DNA of 10,857 bases from an archaeon (GTDB taxonomy: Archaea; Hydrothermarchaeota; Hydrothermarchaeia; JALTZZ01; JALUTC01), in contig JALUTC010000127.1 of the NCBI GenBank assembly GCA_027058345.1, positions 1-10,857 of the forward strand. The letters run 5' to 3'. Every line of letters starts with the position of its first letter. Position 1 is the stretch's first letter. The notes under the pieces were generated by a model that did not search any database, had not been told where the DNA came from, and saw only the letters and a program-made list of their open reading frames with translations. The position numbers and the translations under genes were made by a program. Positions 1-4,958 of this stretch are shown piece by piece.

Positions 1-98
1 GTATTTATAAGAGGATTGATTTAAAATTTTCAGGAATAGTTTCTCTAGCATTATCAATCTTAATTTTTTTGTTAAGAAAAAGGAAATATATAAAATGA
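1..98 (+). CDS. 3' end of an unidentified membrane-anchored protein (partial)
   Basis: The window starts inside an open frame (first whole codon at base 3) that runs 31 codons to a TGA at 96-98. The residues form a hydrophobic stretch, GIVSLALSILIFLL, followed by a basic tail, RKRKYIK, and then the stop. A single C-terminal membrane helix with positive residues behind it is typical of archaeal surface or membrane proteins held by a C-terminal anchor, with the tail on the cytoplasmic side. Only this end is visible, so the protein cannot be identified. The TGA lies inside the C box of the guide RNA that follows, so this gene probably shares its transcript with it. The frame is short and could be chance, but the helix-plus-basic-tail pattern ending exactly at the stop makes a real gene more likely. 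Confidence 0.55.
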   Translation, partial: IYKRIDLKFSGIVSLALSILIFLLRKRKYIK

Positions 99-147
99 TG
101 AGCGGAGCTCTCACTGAAAAATGATGAAGATCTTGAGTTCTGAATAT
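91..147 (+). ncRNA. Box C/D guide sRNA (2'-O-methylation guide)
   Basis: All four boxes of an archaeal C/D sRNA are present, perfect and evenly spaced: C box ATGATGA at 95-101, D' box CTGA at 114-117, C' box ATGATGA at 121-127 and D box CTGA at 140-143. Each guide is exactly 12 nt (102-113 and 128-139), and D' is separated from C' by AAA. This is the symmetric layout that L7Ae, Nop5 and fibrillarin assemble on to methylate ribose in rRNA or tRNA. The target nucleotide pairs with the fifth guide base upstream of D or D'. The RNA overlaps the stop codon of the upstream gene and ends at the start codon of the downstream gene. The exact ends are estimated; AT-rich flanks could form a short, weak terminal stem. 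The gene symbol depends on the species and is left blank. Confidence 0.86.
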
Positions 148-499
148 GAGGATAAATGTCGTAATAACAAGGCACGCATTACAAAGACTATTAGAAAGAG
201 CTCCGAGAAAATTTAAAAAATTCAATGTAGATGTAATTTTAAATACCTTCGAAAATATAATAAAAAATGGGAGAATTGTTGAAGGAAGAGATTTATTAAT
301 ATTTACATCAAAATATATATTAGTTTGTTCTAAAATTGAGGACAAAATTATAATAAAGACCGTTATGCAGGCAAAGAATTATAAGATTTCGTATGAGAAA
401 CTTTACAAAATGTCGAAAGAACATGATTGGAATGTTGTCTCGTTTTTAAATAGTAGGAAAAGGTTAAAAGAATGGATTGATTCTATGTTAAGAAAATAA
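146..499 (+). CDS. Uncharacterised 117-residue protein
   Basis: I do not recognise this protein with confidence. It is basic and predicted cytoplasmic, with no signal peptide or membrane helix. Near the N-terminus it has H-A-L-Q-R-L-L-E-R, followed by alternating strands (LLIFTSKYILVCSKI, then KIIIKTVM) and a charged helical C-terminus. An early His-x-x-x-Arg helix leading into beta strands that end in a T-V segment vaguely recalls the DUF4258-type small proteins, but that is only an impression. ATG at 146 is the only sensible start, since no ATG, GTG or TTG lies in frame for many codons after it. It begins two bases after the D box of the guide RNA, and no Shine-Dalgarno sequence is visible. 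Its 3' end overlaps the end of the enolase gene on the other strand by 12 bases. Confidence 0.7.
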   Translation: MRINVVITRHALQRLLERAPRKFKKFNVDVILNTFENIIKNGRIVEGRDLLIFTSKYILVCSKIEDKIIIKTVMQAKNYKISYEKLYKMSKEHDWNVVSFLNSRKRLKEWIDSMLRK

Positions 500-1693
500 C
501 CTTATTGGTTTAAGATTATACTTCTCTTCCAACCTGATTATTTCGTTCAATTTTGATATCCTTTCACCACCAACAACTCCAAATTTAACAATCTCCGATT
601 TTATGCCTATTGCAATATGCGATATGATATTACTTTCTGTCTCACCAGATCTATGTGCAGTTACCAGCACCATATTCCTCTTTCTCGCCTCTTCAACGGC
701 TCTTATAGTTCTAGTTAATGTTCCAGCTTGATTTGGCTTTATTATTATAGCATTTGCTACGTCCCTTATTCTTTTATAATTTGTTGCAAATAAATCATCA
801 CCACAAATCAATCTATCCTTTAATTCGTTAAATATTTGTTTAAATCCTTCGTAATCCTCTTCATAAACAGGGTCTTCAATGTAATAAACGTCATACTTTT
901 TCGCTAACTCTATTATATATGATATATGTTCTTCTCTGGATAATTTCTTATCCCTATAAATATACAATCCTTTTTGCTCGTTATAAAGTTCAGTTGCAGC
1001 AATATCCAAACCAATTTTTATCGTAACGTTATATTCTTTAGATATCTCATCAACAACTTCTCTCAAAATTTTTAAAGCTTCTTCATCATTTAATGCTACA
1101 CACCATGCTCCTTCATCACCTTTACCCAATGGATAATTCGATTTAAGTTTTTCCTTCAACCTTTTATGTATCGTTGCATTTATAAAGCATGCTTCCTTAA
1201 AGCTTTTCGTTTGAGGAATTACCAAGAATTCCTGAAAGTTTGTCGAATTTATTGCGTGAACACCTCCACCAATTACATTTCCTAAAGGAAGTGGAAGTTT
1301 ATTTGCAAATATACCCCCTATATATCTAAATAGTGGAATTTCAAGCGTGTTAGCAGCTGCGACAGCATTTGCTATTGAAATTGCGATTGCAAGATTTCCT
1401 CCAATTTTTGAGAAATTTTCTGTTCCATCATATTCCTCCAATTCCTTATCGACAATTTCTTGCTCTAAAGAATCGTGACCAATTAATCTTTTCCTTAAAT
1501 TCTTAAATTCCTCTAAGGATTTGTTCACATCTCCATTTGGATATGATACGGCTTCGAATCTTCCTTTACTAGCACCGCTTGGTGCGGAGAATTTTCCGGA
1601 AGATTTCTTTGTAAAAACTTCGACCTCTATTGTTTTATCTCCCCTACTATCAAGAATTATTCTAGCTTTTAAATCGGTTATTATTGTTTCCAT
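488..1693 (-). CDS. eno: Enolase (phosphopyruvate hydratase)
   Basis: Enolase interconverts 2-phosphoglycerate and phosphoenolpyruvate in cytoplasmic glycolysis and gluconeogenesis. The 401-residue protein has the family motifs in order: mobile loop SGASKG (39-44), GNVIGGGVHA (138-147), QEF with Glu155, GDEG with Glu194, Mg ligands Asp230, Glu273 and the Asp299/300 pair, IIKPNQ with the proton-abstracting Lys319, HRSGE with His347, and Lys370 followed by GGERISKLNE. All catalytic and metal residues are therefore kept. The loop normally reads SGASTG; here Thr is Lys. The length is a little short but normal for archaeal enolase. The start codon overlaps the rpoK stop (TAATG), and a strong Shine-Dalgarno GGAGGTAA lies in the end of rpoK at 1701-1708, so it is co-translated with rpoK. 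The 3' end overlaps the 117-residue gene. Confidence 0.95.
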   Translation of the reverse strand: METIITDLKARIILDSRGDKTIEVEVFTKKSSGKFSAPSGASKGRFEAVSYPNGDVNKSLEEFKNLRKRLIGHDSLEQEIVDKELEEYDGTENFSKIGGNLAIAISIANAVAAANTLEIPLFRYIGGIFANKLPLPLGNVIGGGVHAINSTNFQEFLVIPQTKSFKEACFINATIHKRLKEKLKSNYPLGKGDEGAWCVALNDEEALKILREVVDEISKEYNVTIKIGLDIAATELYNEQKGLYIYRDKKLSREEHISYIIELAKKYDVYYIEDPVYEEDYEGFKQIFNELKDRLICGDDLFATNYKRIRDVANAIIIKPNQAGTLTRTIRAVEEARKRNMVLVTAHRSGETESNIISHIAIGIKSEIVKFGVVGGERISKLNEIIRLEEKYNLKPIRLFS

Positions 1694-1896
1694 TATACAA
1701 TTACCTCCTTTTTTGGTGGAAGCCTTCTCCTTACAGTTATTGGTATTACACCTTTTTCAAATTCTTTCATTGCAATATCTATTGGGTCTATTAAACCATT
1801 TGGAACTTTTATCAAAGGTGGAGCTCCCATTGCTATTTGCAATGCTCTTGCACCAATTATTCTAGCAATTTCATACTTCGTATACTTTTCAGTCAT
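1693..1896 (-). CDS. rpoK: DNA-directed RNA polymerase subunit K (Rpo6)
   Basis: RpoK is the archaeal counterpart of bacterial omega and eukaryotic Rpb6. It stabilises assembly of the polymerase core. The 67-residue product reads MTEKYTKYEIARIIGARALQ, with the conserved GARALQIAMGAPPLI segment and the basic VRRRLPP near the end, which are typical of the family. The frame stays open upstream to 1971, but that extension would run through the tRNA-Pro gene. The true start is the ATG at 1896, which has a GGTG Shine-Dalgarno at 1903-1906. The leader between the tRNA 3' end and this start is only 20 bases, so tRNA 3' processing would leave a compact rpoK-eno message. The stop overlaps the enolase start. 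Confidence 0.95.
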   Translation of the reverse strand: MTEKYTKYEIARIIGARALQIAMGAPPLIKVPNGLIDPIDIAMKEFEKGVIPITVRRRLPPKKEVIV

Positions 1897-1916
1897 AATA
1901 AACACCAAAAGCAATA

Positions 1917-1990
1917 TGGGGCCGCCAGGATTTGAACCTGGGTCACCGGCACCCCAAGCCGGCAGGATCACCAGGCTACCCTACGGCCCC
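1917..1990 (-). tRNA. tRNA-Pro (anticodon GGG)
   Basis: The reverse complement folds into a standard cloverleaf of 74 nt. The acceptor stem GGGGCCG pairs with CGGCCCC. The D arm has GG in its loop. The anticodon stem CCGGC/GCCGG encloses the loop UUGGGGU, with anticodon GGG at 1953-1955. The T stem CCAGG/CCUGG carries the loop UUCAAAU, and the discriminator is A. There is no intron and no encoded CCA. The variable loop is four nucleotides. GGG reads the proline codons CCU and CCC. The gene sits inside the rpoN-rpoK-eno transcription unit with no obvious promoter of its own, so it is probably cut from the operon transcript by RNase P and tRNase Z. Its first ten bases are also the last codons of rpoN. 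Confidence 0.96.
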
Positions 1991-2187
1991 TTATATTCTT
2001 CGATTTCAATTATTTCATCCAAATAATCTGCTTGAGATAGGAACATTCTCCTACAGCAATACCTCTTAATTCCCAAATCGTCCAAAACCTTGGCAGGATG
2101 TTCTCCCCTTTGTACTCTTTTTTTATATTCTTCATACTTATCAGCAATTATAGCACCGCAACTAAAGCATCTAATTGGTATGATCAT
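1981..2187 (-). CDS. rpoN: DNA-directed RNA polymerase subunit N (Rpo10)
   Basis: RpoN is the small zinc-binding polymerase subunit (Rpb10 in eukaryotes) that helps hold the RpoD/RpoL assembly platform. The 68-residue protein has the family signature: MIIPIRCFSCG at the N-terminus with Cys7 and Cys10, then Cys44-Cys45 in KRYCCRRMF, giving the Cx2C...CC zinc site. I chose ATG at 2187 because the product then begins MIIPIRC, as in other archaea. A GTG nine bases upstream belongs to the GGTG Shine-Dalgarno (2194-2197). The last codons, GGG CCG TAG, are the first ten bases of tRNA-Pro, so the stop codon lies in the tRNA. The C-terminal Gly-Pro is dictated by the tRNA acceptor stem. Confidence 0.96.
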   Translation of the reverse strand: MIIPIRCFSCGAIIADKYEEYKKRVQRGEHPAKVLDDLGIKRYCCRRMFLSQADYLDEIIEIEEYKGP

Positions 2188-2207
2188 AAAAAACACCTAA
2201 AATTATA

Positions 2208-2618
2208 TTATCTGTAAGATGTTTGCCATCTTGCTCTTGCACCATGTCCACCGAACTTCTTTGGCTCGACAAATCTTGGATCTCCTTTTAGAAGCATTTT
2301 ATCGTACGATACAATTATTTCCTTCAAATTAGGATCGTTGAAATATTGTACCAAACCTCTAGCAATTGCCATCATTGCAGCAACTGTCTGTCCCATGAAT
2401 CCGCCGCCTTCAACTTTAACATCGATATCAACTTTATTTATGTAATCCTTTGTCAACGTTATCAATTCCATTATTTTTAGTCTAGCCATTTCAGGCTGCC
2501 ATAATTCTACCGGAATTTTATTTATTCTAATTCTTCCAATTCCTTCTCTAATTATTGCTTTAGCTCTAGCACATTTCTTTCTACCAGTAGCGATTACAAT
2601 TTTTTTCTCCTCCGTCAT
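2208..2618 (-). CDS. rps9: 30S ribosomal protein S9 (uS9)
   Basis: uS9 binds the 16S rRNA head, and its C-terminal tail reaches the P-site tRNA. The 136-residue protein begins with VIATGRKKCARAKA and ends with the diagnostic GGHGARARWQTSYR tail. The final Lys/Ser-Tyr-Arg type ending is kept, and Trp replaces the usual Phe in the ARARF motif. The central GGGFMGQTVAAMMAIARGL stretch is also typical. Its ATG overlaps the rpl13 stop (ATGA), and a GGGTG Shine-Dalgarno lies just upstream within rpl13, so the two are probably translationally coupled. rpoN follows after 20 bases. The gene order matches the usual archaeal operon. Confidence 0.97.
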   Translation of the reverse strand: MTEEKKIVIATGRKKCARAKAIIREGIGRIRINKIPVELWQPEMARLKIMELITLTKDYINKVDIDVKVEGGGFMGQTVAAMMAIARGLVQYFNDPNLKEIIVSYDKMLLKGDPRFVEPKKFGGHGARARWQTSYR

Positions 2619-3058
2619 AATTTAGCACCCAATTCTCTTGACAATTCTAATAATGTTATATATTTAGGAATTTTTAACTTCGAAACATGAGCATCTGGTA
2701 TTGTTATAAATTCATGTTCTCTTCCTTTTAATTCTCTTGGAACTCCGATATATACTCTTAACCTTTTCAATGCTTCTCTACCTTTAGCCTGCTTTCTTGG
2801 AAGCATTCCTCTAATAGTTCTCTTTATTATACCATCCGGTCTTCTTGGGAATTTTGGTCCGAATCTATGTGGATTAATTACAGATTTTCTTTCAAACTTT
2901 ATATATTTATATTCATCGATTAAATATCTTCTTCTACCTGTAATTACTGCTTTTTCTGCATTGACTATGATGATTCTTTCTCCTAATAATAATTCCTTAG
3001 CAACATAACTTGCCAATCTTCCCAATATTAAACCTGTAGCATCAATTATCTTAACCAT
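2615..3058 (-). CDS. rpl13: 50S ribosomal protein L13 (uL13)
   Basis: uL13 is an early-binding protein of the large ribosomal subunit. The 147-residue sequence starts with IIDATGLILGRLASYVAKEL and continues with the conserved IIIVNAEKAVITG segment. It has the basic RPDGIIKRTIRGMLPRK motif in the middle (the RT..GM.P signature) and the YIGVPRELKGRE region towards the C-terminus. The length fits archaeal L13. It starts six bases after the rpl18e stop, with a GAGGTA Shine-Dalgarno overlapping the end of rpl18e, and ends in a four-base overlap with rps9. Confidence 0.97.
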   Translation of the reverse strand: MVKIIDATGLILGRLASYVAKELLLGERIIIVNAEKAVITGRRRYLIDEYKYIKFERKSVINPHRFGPKFPRRPDGIIKRTIRGMLPRKQAKGREALKRLRVYIGVPRELKGREHEFITIPDAHVSKLKIPKYITLLELSRELGAKL

Positions 3059-3064
3059 ATAAAA

Positions 3065-3412
3065 TTACCTCATGATTTTAACATTGGAACCTTTAGGATT
3101 AATCTTGACCAAATCCAATATTTTTAAGCATTTTCCACCAACTCTTTCGATTTTTTCCCTAGCTTTTTTTGAGAATGATAATGCTGCTACGATTACTGGA
3201 TGATTTATCTCTCCTCCTCCTAGAACTTTTCCAGGAACAATTACCATATCGTTTGGTTTTGTATATTTCGCAATTTTTCCAACGTTTACTTCAGCTCTAT
3301 TCCTTCTAGGAGTTTCCAATCTCTCTGCAATATCTTTCCATATCTTTGCCTTATATTCCCAGCTTTTTCTTCTCAACTCCTTTATTAAAGGTTCAAGAGC
3401 TGGACTTACCAT
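3065..3412 (-). CDS. rpl18e: 50S ribosomal protein L18e (eL18)
   Basis: eL18 is a large-subunit protein shared by archaea and eukaryotes and absent from bacteria. The 115-residue product has the family features: an N-terminal helix with LIKELRRKSWE, then RNRAEVNVGKIAKYTKPND, then IVPGKVLGGGEINHPVIVAA and a C-terminal KINPKGSNVKIMR. It is the first visible gene of its operon. In many archaea it is preceded by rpoD and rps11, but here the bud32 gene diverges immediately upstream. No Shine-Dalgarno precedes the ATG, and a candidate TATA element lies about 29 bases upstream, so the message is probably leaderless or nearly so. Confidence 0.96.
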   Translation of the reverse strand: MVSPALEPLIKELRRKSWEYKAKIWKDIAERLETPRRNRAEVNVGKIAKYTKPNDMVIVPGKVLGGGEINHPVIVAALSFSKKAREKIERVGGKCLKILDLVKINPKGSNVKIMR

Positions 3413-3420
3413 AAAAATTT

Positions 3421-3430
3421 ATTTAAAATT
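3421..3430 (+). promoter_or_regulatory. Candidate TATA box for bud32
   Basis: The bases ATTTAAAATT lie about 32 bases upstream of the bud32 ATG (3458). They resemble the archaeal TATA consensus and predict a transcription start within a few bases of the start codon. No Shine-Dalgarno lies before the ATG, which fits a nearly leaderless message. The gap between bud32 and rpl18e is only 45 bases, so both divergent promoters must share it. Confidence 0.45.
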
Positions 3431-3435
3431 TTGTC

Positions 3436-3446
3436 AAAATAAAAAA
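3436..3446 (-). promoter_or_regulatory. Candidate TATA element for the rpl18e operon
   Basis: On the minus strand these bases read TTTTTTATTTT, centred about 29 bases upstream of the rpl18e ATG. This is where the TATA box of a leaderless or short-leader archaeal transcript should be. In such AT-rich DNA the match is weak evidence alone. Support comes from position, from the lack of a Shine-Dalgarno before the start codon, and from the divergent gene arrangement. Confidence 0.4.
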
Positions 3447-3457
3447 TGAGATAATAT

Positions 3458-4075
3458 ATGCAAATAATATCAGTAGGCGCTGAAGCTATAATATATAAGG
3501 AAGGTTCTTTTATAATTAAGGAAAGGGTGAAGAAATCTTATAGAAATGAGCAGATAGATGAATATTTAAGAAAGTTTAGAACTAAAAGAGAGGCAAAACT
3601 TTTACACGAAGCAAAAAAGGCTGGAGTCCCAGTTCCGTTTATATTTGATGTCGATGATTATAGAATTGTGATGGACTATATCGATGGAAAAATATTGAGA
3701 GATGTTGTTGACAAGTTGGATGATAATTTTAGAAGAAAGTTATTTGAAAGAATAGGGGAGTATGTTGGAAAATTGCATAAATATGGTATAGTTCATGGAG
3801 ATTTAACAACAAGCAATATATTAATTAAAGAAGATAAAATATATTTTATAGATTTTGGTTTGGGAGATTTTACAAAAGACTTAGAGGATTTTGCCGTAGA
3901 TTTATTATTGTTTAAAAAATGCATTAGAACAAGCCATTATAGATACGAGAATGAAATCCTAGAAGCATTCCTCAAAGGATATTGTAAAATTGTCAAGAAC
4001 TGTAACGAGATAATCAAGAGAATGAACGAAATAGAAAGAATGGGTAGATATTTCAAGAGAGGTGGTGGTGATTAA
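3458..4075 (+). CDS. bud32: KEOPS complex kinase/ATPase Bud32
   Basis: Bud32 is the small atypical kinase (PRPK family) of the KEOPS complex. With Kae1, Cgi121 and Pcc1 this complex makes the N6-threonylcarbamoyl-adenosine at position 37 of ANN-decoding tRNAs; Bud32 supplies ATPase activity. The 205-residue protein shows a short glycine-loop-like start (SVGAEAIIY), ATP-binding Lys21 in IIKERVKKSYR, Glu45 in REAKLLHEA, catalytic HGDLTTSN (113-120) and the metal-binding DFG (132-134) followed by DLEDFAVDLL. This compact layout without an activation lobe is typical of Bud32. In many Euryarchaeota Bud32 is fused to Kae1, but here it stands alone. The 3' end overlaps the next gene by 8 to 14 bases depending on that gene's start. 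Confidence 0.94.
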   Translation: MQIISVGAEAIIYKEGSFIIKERVKKSYRNEQIDEYLRKFRTKREAKLLHEAKKAGVPVPFIFDVDDYRIVMDYIDGKILRDVVDKLDDNFRRKLFERIGEYVGKLHKYGIVHGDLTTSNILIKEDKIYFIDFGLGDFTKDLEDFAVDLLLFKKCIRTSHYRYENEILEAFLKGYCKIVKNCNEIIKRMNEIERMGRYFKRGGGD

Positions 4076-4958
4076 TTGCATATCTCTTCATCATAAATAC
4101 ATTTCATATAAAATATTTAAAGAAATTGCGTTTTCTGACGAATATGAATTTTATGATACCTATCCAAATCCTGAAGATAAGCTCGTCGTTCAAACTGCTA
4201 CTAGAATAGATATATACTTTTATAATGATAAAGAGAGAATAGACATAATAAATTTCTTAAAGAAGAGGTATTTTTATAGAGAAATACCATATTCATATTA
4301 TAAAAATAGGGATGCAATTTTATACTTGTTGAAATGTCTTTGCAGAATACAATCAAAAACCCTATCGGAAAATTATCTCGACGAATTAATCAGATACAAT
4401 TATAAGAGGTTCGAAAACTTTTTAAGCAAGGAATTTAGAAGAATATTTCTAAAGTGCTTCGAAATATCATTAAAATATAGATTAAAAAATAATATAAAAT
4501 ATATTGTATATGAAAAGATAAAAGACAAGATATATAACAAGAAGGTTCTCATTCATGGATTATCGAGAAGTGCTATATATATTGCTAAGCATATATCAAA
4601 GAGAAACCTATTTATATATCATAGGGATAAAAGATTGCTCAATATATTATATGGGGATGAATTTTCAGAGTGTTTCATAGATGACATAAGAAAGATTAAA
4701 GATATAGACGTTTACATATGTGCAACGCTTGCATCACATGAAAGGATTAGTGAGGATATATTTAAGAATTATAGCAAAAAGGTTTATGTTATAGATATTT
4801 CTCCATTTAAAAATTTCAAACTAAAGGGTGGTGTTTATGTCGAATATGACTCTGAAATTAGAAGGATTGTTGAAGAAAACTTTCAAAATGAATTGAGAGA
4901 GGCATCGATAATTGAAAAAGTATTGAGAGAAATCTCATACAAGATTCCATATTTTTAA
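4062..4958 (+). CDS. Divergent glutamyl-tRNA reductase (HemA)-like protein lacking the catalytic cysteine
   Basis: True HemA reduces glutamyl-tRNA to glutamate-1-semialdehyde for tetrapyrrole synthesis. The 298-residue product follows the HemA layout only loosely. LVVQTATRIDIYF (41-53) lines up with the catalytic VLQTCNRVE motif, but the nucleophilic Cys is Ala46. KTLSENYLDELI (99-110) matches the degraded GE.QI.GQVK helix. KVLIHGLSRSAIYIAK (161-176) occupies the NADPH-binding segment with its glycine pattern lost. ICATLASHERI and VYVIDISP (219-248) match the ISATGAPH and IIDIAVPR motifs. The C-terminal dimerisation region is mostly missing compared with about 400 residues in HemA. It is therefore probably a HemA paralogue with another role, or an inactive partner. 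The frame is intact and uses GTG at 4062, 4065 or 4068; 4068 would give MINCISLHH. It overlaps bud32 and ends tail-to-tail on apgM. Confidence 0.72.
   Translation: MVVINCISLHHKYISYKIFKEIAFSDEYEFYDTYPNPEDKLVVQTATRIDIYFYNDKERIDIINFLKKRYFYREIPYSYYKNRDAILYLLKCLCRIQSKTLSENYLDELIRYNYKRFENFLSKEFRRIFLKCFEISLKYRLKNNIKYIVYEKIKDKIYNKKVLIHGLSRSAIYIAKHISKRNLFIYHRDKRLLNILYGDEFSECFIDDIRKIKDIDVYICATLASHERISEDIFKNYSKKVYVIDISPFKNFKLKGGVYVEYDSEIRRIVEENFQNELREASIIEKVLREISYKIPYF

Noticed and set aside
1085..1120. C-box-like TGATGA motifs on the minus strand
   Set aside because: They encode conserved enolase residues (GDEG region), and no D boxes lie at guide distance.
1521..1865. Open frame on the plus strand opposite eno and rpoK
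   Set aside because: It lies antisense to two well-identified genes, with no start signal and no recognisable protein.
1897..1971. Upstream extension of the rpoK frame (25 extra codons)
   Set aside because: The extension runs through the tRNA-Pro gene, and the family-typical start is at 1896 with a GGTG Shine-Dalgarno directly upstream.
2188..2196. GTG start for rpoN giving three extra residues
   Set aside because: The GTG is part of the Shine-Dalgarno GGTG, and archaeal RpoN begins MIIPxRC, which matches the ATG at 2187.
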